From Chloroflexota bacterium (GTDB taxonomy: Bacteria; Chloroflexota; Anaerolineae; Aggregatilineales; Aggregatilineaceae), in contig JAAYCM010000143.1 in assembly GCA_012729765.1 (NCBI GenBank), positions 1-64,000 of the forward strand: a stretch of 64,000 bases of DNA. Reading direction: 5' to 3'. Each line of letters opens with the position of its first letter. The stretch's first letter is position 1. Positions 34,212 to 42,843 of the stretch are shown piece by piece. The position numbers and the translations under genes were made by a program. The notes under the pieces were generated by a model that saw only the letters and a program-made list of their open reading frames with translations, was not told the origin of the DNA and searched no databases.

Positions 34212-34958
34212 TCATTCCTCGACCACGAAATCGAACAGCGCGTAGGATGCCACCAGGAAGATCACATCTGCAATCGCCAGCAGTTGGACCCAGGGCATCC
34301 AGTCCTCGGATGGCATCTCGTCCAAAATGCCGGTGCTGGCGCGCACGGCGCTGATCAGGATCGGCAGCACGACCGGCAGCAGCAGGATCGGCAGCAGCGT
34401 CTCCCGTGCGCGGGCGTGCACCGTCATGCTGGAGAGCAGCGTCCCGACCGTCGTAAAGCCGATGCTGCCCAGCAGCACCATCAGCACCAGGTAGGGCTTG
34501 AACAGCGTAACGTTGAACAGCACGGTCAGCAGCAGCAGCAGGACGAACGCGATCACCAGCACGAACAGCAGGTTGCCGATCATCTTGCCGAAGAACAGCG
34601 CGCTGCGCGCAATTGGGGCCAGCAGCAGCGCGTCCAGACTGCCGCGATCCTTCTCCGAAGCGAGGCTGCGGCCCAGCCCCAGGATGCCCGCGAACACGAT
34701 GGTCACCCACAGCACGCCCGCAACGATGTTCTGCCGCGCGTCGGCGTCCAGCTCCAGCGCCAGGCTGAACACGAGCACGGTCATCAGCGTGAACAGGATC
34801 ATCGAGTTGATCAGCTCACGGCTGCGTATCTCGGCGCGCAGGTCCTTCCACACGATCGCGCCGACCGTCCTCAGATAGGGGGTCATGGCGCGGCGGCGCG
34901 GGCTGGCGGCGGCCTGCACCTGGGCTTCAGACTGGGTGTGCTCGGCGCTGGCGCTCAT
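34212..34958 (-). CDS. ccmB: CcmB haem exporter membrane subunit
   Basis: A 248-residue protein with six hydrophobic helices. IVWKDLRAEIRSRELINSMILF at the start, FAGILGLGRSLASEKDRGSLDALLLAPI and GSIGFTTVGTLLSSM are the CcmB pattern. It forms an ABC complex with CcmA that drives release of holo-CcmE from CcmC. Its ATG overlaps the ccmA stop by 4 bp. The first 25 residues (AEHTQSEAQVQAAASPRRR) are an unconserved extension. Confidence 0.95.
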   Translation of the reverse strand: MSASAEHTQSEAQVQAAASPRRRAMTPYLRTVGAIVWKDLRAEIRSRELINSMILFTLMTVLVFSLALELDADARQNIVAGVLWVTIVFAGILGLGRSLASEKDRGSLDALLLAPIARSALFFGKMIGNLLFVLVIAFVLLLLLTVLFNVTLFKPYLVLMVLLGSIGFTTVGTLLSSMTVHARARETLLPILLLPVVLPILISAVRASTGILDEMPSEDWMPWVQLLAIADVIFLVASYALFDFVVEE

Positions 34959-35695
34959 CGGGTTGTCACCGTCCCGGTTACGTCGGTATACAGCGCGGGC
35001 AGCGTGTCGGCCTCAACCTCATCCGTCAGCCGGTCGAACGCGATCTTGCCCCGGCTGAGGATCGCGATCCGGTCGGCCAGGGCGTGCCCCCGGCGCAGAT
35101 CGTGCGTGGTCATGAGCACCGTCCGCCCGGCGATGGCGACCTCGCGCAGCAGTTCGTCGAGCAGCGCCGCCGCGTCCTGATCCAGCCCGGTATACGGCTC
35201 GTCGAGCAGCAGCACGGCGGGATCGTGCAAAATCGCGCGCGCGATGGCGAGCCGCTGCTGCATCCCCCGGCTGTAGGTCTGCACGACGTCATTGGCACGC
35301 CGCCACAGCCCCACGCGCCGCAGCACCGCTTCGATCCGGTCGCCGCGCTCGCCAGCAGGCAGATCGTAGAGTCGGGCGAAGAACATCAGGTTCTCGGTGG
35401 CGGTCAGCGTGTCGTAGAGCAGCGGCAGGTGGCTGACCACCCCCAACTGGGCGCGGACCTGGCTGGCCTCGGCGGGCAGGTCCCAGCCGCCGATCCGCAC
35501 CGTGCCGCTCGTCGGGCGGGCCAGCGCCGCCAGGATGCGCAGCAACGTTGTCTTGCCGGAGCCGTTCGGCCCCAGCAGCGTGAGGAACTGCCCGCGCGGG
35601 ACGTCCAGGTCCAGCCCGCGCAGCACCGGATTGACGCCGAACGTCTTGACCAGCTTGCCGACTTCGATGATCGCGTGTGTCATATCGCTGCTCAC
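34955..35695 (-). CDS. ccmA: CcmA haem exporter ATPase subunit
   Basis: A 246-residue ABC ATPase. Walker A is LLGPNGSGKTTLLR, the signature is TYSRGMQQRLAIARA and Walker B is AVLLLDEPYTGLD; the switch His is in LMTTHDLRRG. Gene order with ccmB and ccmC identifies it as CcmA rather than a general ABC protein. It follows the cytochrome c lipoprotein gene by 4 bp and overlaps ccmB by 4 bp. Confidence 0.95.
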   Translation of the reverse strand: MSSDMTHAIIEVGKLVKTFGVNPVLRGLDLDVPRGQFLTLLGPNGSGKTTLLRILAALARPTSGTVRIGGWDLPAEASQVRAQLGVVSHLPLLYDTLTATENLMFFARLYDLPAGERGDRIEAVLRRVGLWRRANDVVQTYSRGMQQRLAIARAILHDPAVLLLDEPYTGLDQDAAALLDELLREVAIAGRTVLMTTHDLRRGHALADRIAILSRGKIAFDRLTDEVEADTLPALYTDVTGTVTTR

Positions 35696-35699
35696 CGGC

Positions 35700-37595
35700 C
35701 TACCCGTCGTCCCGCATCAGGGGGATCAGCCGCGCCTTCAGCTCGTCGCGCTGCTCGACATAGAACGCTTCATCGACCAGCCCGGCCTCATATGCATCGG
35801 TCAGCTCGGCCAGGGCGCGCAGCAGATCCTCTTTGCCCGCATTACGGCCCGGCGCCTGCCACCGGATCGCGGGGCGCGGCTCGGCAGCAGCGGCGGGCTG
35901 TGCCGCCCGGACCATCTGATCGCGCTGCCGCCACCACAGCACCCCGGCCAGCATCAGAACGGCCACGCCCAGCCCGCCGAGCACCAGCGGCAGCAGGTTC
36001 GACTCGCTCTCACTACCGGCAGCCTGCGGCGTAGGCGGCATGACGTTCACCGTGCGCGACGGCTCGCCGGTGAGCGTGAAGATCATCCGCTCGCCCTCGT
36101 CCAGCGGCGCGAGTAGATCGTGCGCCCGAATCAGCGTGTAGTCGGTTTCGGGATCGATCTCCTCGTCCGGCTCCAGCTCGCGCACGCGCAGCCCGCCGGT
36201 CAGCACCCGGTAGCGCCACTCGCCCTCGGCCTCGAACTGCTCGCTCTCGAACGTCACATGGTCGTTGGGCAGCAGGATCGTCGCGTCCATCACCGGGTAG
36301 TTGAACGCCTGATCGAACACCGCGCCGTCGGTGTAGGGCAGATAGTAGAGCAACGTGATCTTCTGGACCGTCTCCGGGCGGATCGGCCAGGTATCCTTGA
36401 CGACCGGCACCGCCTCGACAAGCTGGACCTGATAGCGCTGGCTGCCCTCGGTCTGCATCGGCTGGATGCCGAACGCCTCGACCGGTAGCTCGATCACGGT
36501 CGAAACCGGCCAGCCGTTCTCGCTGACCTCTTCGGTCGTCACGATGCGGTCGCCGGTATTGACCAGGTCCAGATCGACGCGCACCTCGATCCCGAACTCG
36601 TTGATCGGGGCGTAGTTGACCAGCATTTGCGCGCGCGTGATCGCCACGGAACCGGAGTCGGTCGTCCGCTCATAGAGCGTCACCTCGACCTCAAGCTCCT
36701 CTTCGTCGCCCCGGATCGATGGAATCTGCGCGCCCTGGGGCAGCCCGGCATAGTCGGTGCGCACGAAATACATATTGCCGATGGCGCGCGGCACGTCCTC
36801 AAACACGAAGCTGCCGTCGTCCTGCGAAACGGTGTTGTAAAGCCCGATTGGCTGGCCGTGCACATCGAGCGCGTACATCTCGACCGGCAGATCGCCCGCG
36901 AGCGGCTCACCGTCCGCCGTGCCCTGAACGAACTGGCCGCGCACCGTCAGCGTTTCCTGTTCCGGCGCGGCGACATCGGCCCCGCCTTCGCCGCCCGTGC
37001 CGCCTTCACCTTCGGCGGCGGCCTGCGCCTCGGCCTCGTTCAGCGGCGGCGGCGCTTCGGCCCCCATGATGAACGCGACCATGCTGTCCAGCTCGTGCTC
37101 GCTGAAGTCCTCGTCATAGGTCTTGGGCATGATGTCGGGATAGCCCTCGACCAGGTAGGCGCTCGGATCGACAATCGACTGGTAGATGTACTCCTCCGCC
37201 GACAGCCCCTCGACACGCTGCGCGGCATCGTCGGCCATCCCAAACAGCGCCGGACCCTGCGCGCCGTCCTGGCCGCTGTGGCAGCCCGCGCACACGGTCA
37301 CGAACAACTGGCGGCCCAGGGTCCGGTCCGGGGCCTGAGCGCCCGCGTCGGCTGCCGGGGCGTCGCCCGCCTCAGGGGCAGCCGCCTCAGCCGTTGCATC
37401 CGCGCTGGCATCCCCGGCCTCTGCTGTCCCGGCAGGTGCCGCCGGGGCCGTCGGGGTCGTGGGGCGTGGGCTGGGAACTTCGCGCTCGGCGACGATCTTC
37501 GGCTCACCGGACGTATTCAACTCGCCGCACGCGCCCAACACCAGCGCCAGCGGCAGCAGGACAATCAGCATACGATAAGACACACGCTTCGACAT
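35700..37595 (-). CDS. Cytochrome c lipoprotein with Ig-like body and SHOCT-like tail
   Basis: A 631-residue exported protein set inside the ccm run. The signal ends ALVLGACGEL (lipobox). After an Ala-rich linker (about 25-90) comes a mono-haem cytochrome c domain (VTVCAGCHSGQDGAQGPALFG; axial Met probably in DIMPKTYDEDFS). A second linker leads to a carboxypeptidase-regulatory-like beta domain (LTVRGQFVQGTADGEPLAG, DDGSFVFEDVPR), then an unassigned beta-rich part, a transmembrane helix (about 565-585, PLVLGGLGVAVLMLAGVLWW) and a cytosolic C-terminal helix pair (DLLRALAELTDAYEAGLVDE) like SHOCT. ATG at 37595 is the start that gives the signal peptide. Being both lipid- and helix-anchored is unusual. 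Role unknown. Confidence 0.75.
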   Translation of the reverse strand: MSKRVSYRMLIVLLPLALVLGACGELNTSGEPKIVAEREVPSPRPTTPTAPAAPAGTAEAGDASADATAEAAAPEAGDAPAADAGAQAPDRTLGRQLFVTVCAGCHSGQDGAQGPALFGMADDAAQRVEGLSAEEYIYQSIVDPSAYLVEGYPDIMPKTYDEDFSEHELDSMVAFIMGAEAPPPLNEAEAQAAAEGEGGTGGEGGADVAAPEQETLTVRGQFVQGTADGEPLAGDLPVEMYALDVHGQPIGLYNTVSQDDGSFVFEDVPRAIGNMYFVRTDYAGLPQGAQIPSIRGDEEELEVEVTLYERTTDSGSVAITRAQMLVNYAPINEFGIEVRVDLDLVNTGDRIVTTEEVSENGWPVSTVIELPVEAFGIQPMQTEGSQRYQVQLVEAVPVVKDTWPIRPETVQKITLLYYLPYTDGAVFDQAFNYPVMDATILLPNDHVTFESEQFEAEGEWRYRVLTGGLRVRELEPDEEIDPETDYTLIRAHDLLAPLDEGERMIFTLTGEPSRTVNVMPPTPQAAGSESESNLLPLVLGGLGVAVLMLAGVLWWRQRDQMVRAAQPAAAAEPRPAIRWQAPGRNAGKEDLLRALAELTDAYEAGLVDEAFYVEQRDELKARLIPLMRDDG

Positions 37596-37679
37596 AGGTT
37601 TAACCTGGTCTGGTTTTACAGAATGTACGGATTGGTGACGGGCGTGCCACACCACGAGCCACACAGCCCGGCAAAGAAG

Positions 37680-37709
37680 CCCCTCTCCGTCTCGCAGTGC
37701 GAAGAGGGG
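37680..37709 (-). terminator. Intergenic hairpin within the ccm run
   Basis: On the minus strand CCCCTCT and AGAGGGG form a 7-bp stem with a 16-base loop, followed by CTTCTTTG. It may partly end transcription between the CcmI-like gene and the cytochrome gene. The rest of the 37596-37755 gap shows nothing more. Confidence 0.45.
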
Positions 37710-37755
37710 ACAGCGACCATACGGTCCGACGCTTCAGCTTCAAAACCAGCTCGGC

Positions 37756-38130
37756 CTAGCGCGCCGGGCGCTCGCGCAGGGCGGCGACTGCCGCTTCGAT
37801 TTCCGCGTCCTGCGCCGCGATCTCGCTTTCCAGCGAGTCAATGCGCCGCGTGATGGCAGCGGCCAGCCGGATCAGGTGAATACGCTGGGCGGCATAGGTG
37901 CTGTCCGGCAGCTTGCCCAGGTCATAGTCAAAGTCCAGATCGCGGATCGCGCGCAGCACACGCAGCTTCTCGTTCCAGAGCGTTTCGAGCGCCTGATTCT
38001 GCCGGGCCGTGCCCCCCGACGCATAGGGCCGGGGATGGTCTTCGGGCTGGCGCTCGAACAGGGGACGCATTACGAAAAACAACGCCGCGCCCCCCAGCAC
38101 AACCGCCCAGATGATGATTCCAGAAGTCAT
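37756..38130 (-). CDS. ccmI: Short CcmI-like membrane protein
   Basis: A 124-residue protein with an N-terminal transmembrane helix (about 5-22) and a helical, cytosolic-looking domain. LRAIRDLDFDYDLGKLPDSTYAAQR matches in outline the start of CcmI/CycH (the ELDFDYATGKLSEEDY type). The long TPR part of Gram-negative CcmI is absent, so this is a minimal version. CcmI presents apocytochrome c to the haem ligase. It follows ccmG by 36 bp on the same strand. The symbol is assigned by this segment and position. Confidence 0.65.
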   Translation of the reverse strand: MTSGIIIWAVVLGGAALFFVMRPLFERQPEDHPRPYASGGTARQNQALETLWNEKLRVLRAIRDLDFDYDLGKLPDSTYAAQRIHLIRLAAAITRRIDSLESEIAAQDAEIEAAVAALRERPAR

Positions 38131-38166
38131 ACCGTTCTTTCTACCTGGATGCAGCGGATACCCATG

Positions 38167-38793
38167 TTACCCCCGCAGGGCCTCGTCGATCTTGGCGCGC
38201 AGGTCCGCTTCGCGCGGCTGCGCCAGAAAATGCTGGACGATCTCGCCCTCGGTGTTCACCACAAAGGTTTCAGGGATGCCGGTGATCCGGTAGTCGTCTT
38301 CGATGCGGCCCCCTTTATCCGGGGCGTTGGGATAGGTGACGCCATACTGCGCCATATACTCGCGCGCGTCGCGCTCGATGTCGTCGGTGTTGATGCCAAG
38401 AAAGACGACACCCTGATCGCGGTAGTCCTGCCAGACGCGCTCCAGCATCGGCGCTTCTTCGCGGCACGGCAGGCAGTAGCTCGCCCAGAAGTTGATCACG
38501 ACCGCCTGGCCCCTCAGATCGGCCAGTTGCAGGGTCTCGCCGTCGAAGGTCGTCACAGAAAAGGTTGGCGCGGGGCCTTCGGTCGGCGTCGAGAGGCTGC
38601 GCTGGTAGAGCGCATAGCCAATGACGGCCAGCAAGCCCACAATCAGCAGGATCGCGGTCACGCCAAAGGTCGAGAAGCGCTGCTTGACTTGCCCGGCCTC
38701 TTCGCCGCGCGCGCCCGCCGATACCTCTTCCAGCCACTCCGGCAGCTCCGCCTCGCCGCCAGCCGGGGAGTCTACGCGTTGGTCCAAACTCAT
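38167..38793 (-). CDS. ccmG: CcmG/ResA-type thiol-disulphide reductase
   Basis: A 208-residue membrane-anchored thioredoxin. One transmembrane helix lies near residues 48-66 (FGVTAILLIVGLLAVIGYAL); the fold starts FSVTTFDGETLQLADLRGQ. The active site is CLPC in NFWASYCLPCREEAPMLERV, and TGIPETFVVNTEG gives the cis-proline. It keeps apocytochrome CxxCH thiols reduced. Its ATG overlaps the ccmH stop by 4 bp. The first 45 residues are a polar cytosolic extension. Confidence 0.93.
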   Translation of the reverse strand: MSLDQRVDSPAGGEAELPEWLEEVSAGARGEEAGQVKQRFSTFGVTAILLIVGLLAVIGYALYQRSLSTPTEGPAPTFSVTTFDGETLQLADLRGQAVVINFWASYCLPCREEAPMLERVWQDYRDQGVVFLGINTDDIERDAREYMAQYGVTYPNAPDKGGRIEDDYRITGIPETFVVNTEGEIVQHFLAQPREADLRAKIDEALRG

Positions 38794-39341
38794 GATTCCA
38801 ATCCTTCCAGTTCACGTTCCAACTGTTCGAGATACGCTGCATCCACATCATCCGGCACGGGGCGCGCCTGGGCCTGCTGCCCCGACCGCCGCACGACCTG
38901 CCCCGCCTGCTGCCCCCGCTGACGCAAGCGCCGCATCTGGAATGCGCCCAGCACCCCGATCAGCACCACCAGCAGCGCCGGGACCGCAAACGCCAGGAAG
39001 CGGTCGCCAGAGCTGCGCGGGAGTGAGGCGACATCTTCACCGTAACGCTCGACAAAATGGTCGATGATCTCGTCTTCGGTGTAACCCTCGCTGATCAGCC
39101 GCGCGATCTCCTGGCGCCAGTTGCGGCACGCCACACTCTCGCACTCGTTCAGCGGAATGCCCTCGCACACGTCGCAGTACATCTGCCGCGCGACGGCGTT
39201 CACCTCGTCCCAGGTCACGCCCGGCGGAAGCTGTTCACCGCCCTGGGCCGCGACCGTTGCACGCGGCACAAACGCCAGCCCAATCGCGGCCAGCAGCGCC
39301 AGGCCCAGTAGAAACGTTTTCATCCCTGTTTGCCCGCTCAT
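38790..39341 (-). CDS. ccmH: CcmH-type apocytochrome thiol-reductase subunit with four cysteines
   Basis: A 183-residue protein with a signal or anchor helix at the N-terminus, a short helical domain and a second transmembrane helix (about 118-138). The redox motif is YCDVCEGIPL in place of the usual RCxxC, followed by NECESVACRNWRQEIARLI with two further cysteines. ISEGYTEDEIIDHFVERYGEDV is a strong CcmH signature. ATG at 39341 has GGGAG eight bases upstream. It lies 4 bp after ccmF and overlaps ccmG. Confidence 0.9.
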   Translation of the reverse strand: MSGQTGMKTFLLGLALLAAIGLAFVPRATVAAQGGEQLPPGVTWDEVNAVARQMYCDVCEGIPLNECESVACRNWRQEIARLISEGYTEDEIIDHFVERYGEDVASLPRSSGDRFLAFAVPALLVVLIGVLGAFQMRRLRQRGQQAGQVVRRSGQQAQARPVPDDVDAAYLEQLERELEGLES

Positions 39342-39345
39342 CCCG

Positions 39346-41463
39346 TTATCTCCCTGCTCCGGCGCGCTCGCTGCTCACACCCGACGACGTGACCGCCGCC
39401 ACCTGGGCCGCCACCTCCGACCGGCGCGACGGCCACAGCGCGACCAGCGTCCCCAGGATCAGGATGATCCCGCCGTACCACACGAAGTTGATCAGCGGAT
39501 TCAGATAGACGCGGAACGTCACGCGGTTGCCTTCCCAGAAGGTGATGATCGCGTAGAAGTCATCGGTCAGGGTGCTGTACGCGCCGGGAATACTCATATT
39601 CGTGCTGGGCGTCAGTTGGCCGGTACGCTGGTCGAAGGTGAAAAACGTATCGCGCCGGGGCCGGATCTCGTCTACCAACTGATCGCCCTTATAGACATCC
39701 GCCCGCGCAATCGTCATGCGCCGCCCGTCCTCAGCCTGCGCATCCGACAGGCCGCGATAGACCATCGTATACGGGCCGAGATCAAGGCGGTCGCCGACAT
39801 TCAGCGTCTGCTGCGTGATCTGCTGGAACGACGTGCTGCCGATCACGCCCAGGCCAAGCACCACAACCCCCAGGTGGATGAAATAGCCGCCATAGCGCCG
39901 CCGATCACGCGCGACGAGCGTGCTGAAGGCCTGCCAGTAGTTCTCGCCCCGGCGGTGCCGCGCCGCGACACCCTTCCAGATTTCGGTCAGGGTTGCGAAC
40001 CCGGCGAAGGCCACCAGTCCAAAGCCGAGCAGCGCCCAGATGCCGGTCGTGCCGGTCGCCACCAGCAGCAGCATCACTGCCAGCGACAGCAGCAGCGGGA
40101 CCACCACCGCGCGGCCCAGCCGCTCTGCCGTCGAGCGCCGCCACGCCGCCAGCGGCGCGATGCCCATCAGGATGAACAGGCCGATCAGGAACGGGCGCAC
40201 AACCGGCGGGAAGTAATCCGGCCCCAGGTTGATCACCGTATCGCGCAGGCCGAGATCGGCGGCGATGGTGGTGATCGCTTCGGCCCAGGTGCCCCACAGG
40301 ATCACGATCGTCAGGCCCAGGAACAGCCAGTTATTGAGCAGGAAGAAGCTCTCGCGGCTGAACAGCGAGTCCAGCTCGTCGGTCCCGCGCAGATCGCCGC
40401 GCTCCTGCCGCCAGGCCAGCAGCGCCACACTGAACAGCGTCGACAGGCCCAGGAAGGCGAACATCGGCGCGCCGATCTCGGACTCGGCGAAGGCGTGCAC
40501 GCTGCTCACGACGCCGCTGCGTGTGGCAAACGTGCCCAGGATCACCAGGAAGAAGGTCGAGATGATCAGCAGCATGTTCCAGAACTTGAGCATACCGCGC
40601 TTCTCCTGCACAACCGCGCTGTGCAGGAAGGCCGTACCGGTCAGCCAGGGCAGCAGCGCCGCGTTCTCGACCGGGTCCCAGCCCCAATAGCCGCCCCAGC
40701 CCAGCACATCATACGCCCAGCGCCCGCCGAGCAGCAGCCCCAGGCTCAGGAACAGCCAGGCCACCAGCGCCCAGTTGCGCGTGGCGCGAATCCAGCTTGA
40801 GCCAAGCTGCCCGGTCGCCAGCGCCGCGAAGGCGAATGCAAACGGGATCACGAACCCGACGAAGCCCAGGTAGAGCATCGGGGGATGGATCACCATCCCG
40901 AGATGGCGCAGCAGCGGGTTGAGGCCGGTGCCATCCGCCGGGTGGAACAGCGTCGCGTCCGCCGCCGGTTTGAACACCGCCACCTGCGGCGCGGTCGATC
41001 CCGGCACGCTCCAATAACGGGCAAAAGGATTCTCGATAAATACATTCAGGATCAGGAAGAAGCCCAGGGTCGCCATCGTCGCAACGATGACATAGGGCAT
41101 CAGCCGGCGCTCGGAGTGCCAGTTGATCAGCAGCGCCGCGAAGGTAAAGGCGCTCATCAGCCACGACCAGAACAACAGCGATCCCGACTGGCTGCCCCAC
41201 AGCGCGGTATAGAGATAGAAGGTAGGCGTGGCGTTGTCGGTCGTCTGCCACACATAGGCGATACTGTACTCGTGGTTGAGCAGGCCATAGACCAGCACGA
41301 GGCAGGCTGCCGTCAGCAGCGGGAAGGTCAAAAGCGCCGCATTGCGCGCGCTGCCGATCAGACGATCGCGGCGCGTATACACGCCGATCAATGCCGCGAT
41401 CAGCGCATAAGCTGCCGCCAGGAACGCCAGGCCGGTTGTTACGATGCCGAGTTCTGCTACCAA
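39346..41463 (-). CDS. ccmF: CcmF haem lyase subunit
   Basis: A 705-residue polytopic membrane protein, about 14-15 helices, that attaches haem to apocytochrome c. The WWD haem-binding loop is WGGYWGWDPVENAALLPW; LGMVIHPPMLYLGFVGFV and EKRGMLKFWNML also fit CcmF, and a large periplasmic loop lies near the C-terminus. The length is slightly above the usual 640-670. The start appears to be TTG at 41463 with CAGGAGA about eight bases upstream. It heads the ccmF-H-G run and is separated from ccmE by 419 bp. Confidence 0.96.
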   Translation of the reverse strand: MVAELGIVTTGLAFLAAAYALIAALIGVYTRRDRLIGSARNAALLTFPLLTAACLVLVYGLLNHEYSIAYVWQTTDNATPTFYLYTALWGSQSGSLLFWSWLMSAFTFAALLINWHSERRLMPYVIVATMATLGFFLILNVFIENPFARYWSVPGSTAPQVAVFKPAADATLFHPADGTGLNPLLRHLGMVIHPPMLYLGFVGFVIPFAFAFAALATGQLGSSWIRATRNWALVAWLFLSLGLLLGGRWAYDVLGWGGYWGWDPVENAALLPWLTGTAFLHSAVVQEKRGMLKFWNMLLIISTFFLVILGTFATRSGVVSSVHAFAESEIGAPMFAFLGLSTLFSVALLAWRQERGDLRGTDELDSLFSRESFFLLNNWLFLGLTIVILWGTWAEAITTIAADLGLRDTVINLGPDYFPPVVRPFLIGLFILMGIAPLAAWRRSTAERLGRAVVVPLLLSLAVMLLLVATGTTGIWALLGFGLVAFAGFATLTEIWKGVAARHRRGENYWQAFSTLVARDRRRYGGYFIHLGVVVLGLGVIGSTSFQQITQQTLNVGDRLDLGPYTMVYRGLSDAQAEDGRRMTIARADVYKGDQLVDEIRPRRDTFFTFDQRTGQLTPSTNMSIPGAYSTLTDDFYAIITFWEGNRVTFRVYLNPLINFVWYGGIILILGTLVALWPSRRSEVAAQVAAVTSSGVSSERAGAGR

Positions 41464-41882
41464 GGCTCTGTCTCCTGCAAATAGGCAGGCGATCCGCCGG
41501 AAAGACTGCGCGCCTGCTGCCAGATGGTGCGCGTCACAAGACGGACTGCCTGTCGCTGCCTAAGCAAACGGGGAGCTTCTAAAAGGTCAAGATAGAGAGT
41601 TATTATCATGCTTTATATTCTAAACTGCCCGTCGGGGCTTGTACATGACAATCTTGAGCAAAAATGACGACGATAAGCACCTGTGCGGCGAGCGCCCGTC
41701 CGGCCCGATGTTCCCCAACCAGGGCCTCAGCATACCATCGCCTGCCACTGTTGATCGATTATATAGATTAATAATGAGAATGGCCTGAGAATGTCGGACG
41801 AATTTCCGCTTGAAGGTCATCAAAAACAAACGCCGGCAGCAAACCGGCGCTTGTCATCGTTTTAGAACTCGGCGTCACGCGA
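41464..41882. other. Intergenic gap between ccmF and ccmE
   Basis: No gene is supported here. The stretch has AT-rich segments at about 41588-41640 and 41755-41785 with -10-like TATAAA/GATAAT sequences on the minus strand that could drive ccmF, but no clear -35. The ccmE terminator occupies its right end. Confidence 0.5.
41821..41850 (-). terminator. Rho-independent terminator after ccmE
   Basis: On the minus strand CGCCGG and CCGGCG (41844-41849 with 41831-41836) form a 6-bp stem with a 7-base loop, followed by TTTGTTTTTG. It lies about 33 bp past the ccmE stop, so ccmE is a separate unit from ccmF. Confidence 0.78.
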
Positions 41883-42431
41883 TCAGCCAGCGGCCTGATC
41901 GGGCACATCCTCTTCATAGCGGGTCGGGCACTTGAGCGTGATCTCGTCGGCGTAGAAGACATATTCGCCGTTCTCGAACGCCAGCCGTCCCGACATGATC
42001 GCCTGGGCTTCGTGCTGAAGCAGATCGGGGATTTCCTTCTCGCGGGCCACGACGCGCATCCGCACCGCGTCCGGGTTTTCGACCGCGTTATGCAGCACGA
42101 CGGCCAGCCCGCCCTGCTCCCGGATCGTGTCATTGTCGTTGGGGATATTGGCGACGACGAAGGTTAGCTCGTGGGTGTCGGGGTTGAAAACCGGATCACC
42201 ATCTACGGCGCCAGCCACGCGGGCGGTCTTGTTCAGCATAGTTTCGTCATTGATTAGCTCTTCGACCGTCACATAGTAGCGCGCGCCGAGCAGGGTGCTG
42301 GAGAACAGCAGATAGGCCACCGCCCCCAGGATCACCACCCCCGCGAGCAAGAACTTCCAGCGCCCGGTGCGCCGCGCTGCGAGACGCTGCTGCGGCAGGG
42401 CACTGTCTTTTTCCCATTGAATCTCCGCCAT
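41883..42431 (-). CDS. ccmE: CcmE haem chaperone, CxxxY variant
   Basis: A 182-residue protein with one N-terminal membrane anchor (about 25-44) and an OB-fold domain (YYVTVEELIND, KTARVAGAVDGDPVF, LAVVLHNAVENPD). Near the C-terminus, ITLKCPTRYEED gives Cys 168 and Tyr 172. Classic CcmE binds haem covalently through a His in HxxxY; the Cys version is known from archaea and sulphate reducers. The family identity is supported by the fold pattern and the neighbouring ccm genes. It has its own extended -10 promoter and terminator. Confidence 0.92.
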   Translation of the reverse strand: MAEIQWEKDSALPQQRLAARRTGRWKFLLAGVVILGAVAYLLFSSTLLGARYYVTVEELINDETMLNKTARVAGAVDGDPVFNPDTHELTFVVANIPNDNDTIREQGGLAVVLHNAVENPDAVRMRVVAREKEIPDLLQHEAQAIMSGRLAFENGEYVFYADEITLKCPTRYEEDVPDQAAG

Positions 42432-42495
42432 GTCCTTAATCCCTTCCGTCCAATGCCTCGACCGTTACGTGACGCATGATAACGTTTCAATCTCG

Positions 42496-42501
42496 ATTGT
42501 A
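42496..42501 (-). promoter_or_regulatory. ccmE: Extended -10 promoter for ccmE
   Basis: On the minus strand TGCTACAAT (TGn plus TACAAT) lies about 65 bases before the ccmE start. No good -35 is visible, which extended -10 promoters do not need. Confidence 0.5.
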
Positions 42502-42548
42502 GCAATTTTCGCGGCGACTCTCCAGAGCAATTTTACAATCCGGCCCTG

Positions 42549-42711
42549 GAGCGTGATATGCACTTTGGAACACTGAAAAGGCGAAGACGCGCCCCCCATC
42601 CCAAATCCTTCCCCCACAAGGTGGAAAAGCCTGGCCGTTCTCCCCTTCCCTCCGCGACAGCGTGGGGGAAGGGGCCGGGGGATGGGGGGCAAAAATGCGT
42701 CGAACTGACCT
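42549..42711. repeat. Dispersed GC-rich palindromic repeat, copy D
   Basis: Starts GATATGCACTTTGGAACACT, has the core CCCATCCCAAATCCTTCCCC...GGGGCCGGGGGATGGGGGG and ends GCAAAAATGCGTCGAACTGA. The end element recurs exactly at the end of copy E. Confidence 0.75.
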
Positions 42712-42843
42712 GGCATTACAGCCGCAGGTAGCCCTCACCCTAAATCCCTCTCCCTCAGAGCGAGGGACTTTCAGAACTGGCTCCCCGTCTCCCGGAGGGA
42801 AAAGGAGCCGAGGGACGGGGGCAAAAATGCGTCGAACTGACCT
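42712..42843. repeat. Dispersed GC-rich palindromic repeat, copy E (tandem with D)
   Basis: Core CCCTCACCCTAAATCCCTCT...GAGCGAGGGACTTTCAGAACTGG...GAGGGAAAAGGAGCC. Its terminal 23 bases (42821-42843) are identical to 42689-42711 at the end of copy D. It runs up to the mscL stop codon, whose first bases lie in the repeat end. Confidence 0.7.

Noticed and set aside
39121-40800. 559-residue plus-strand frame opposite ccmF
   Set aside because: Antisense shadow; the minus strand carries the WWD motif and a membrane-protein pattern.
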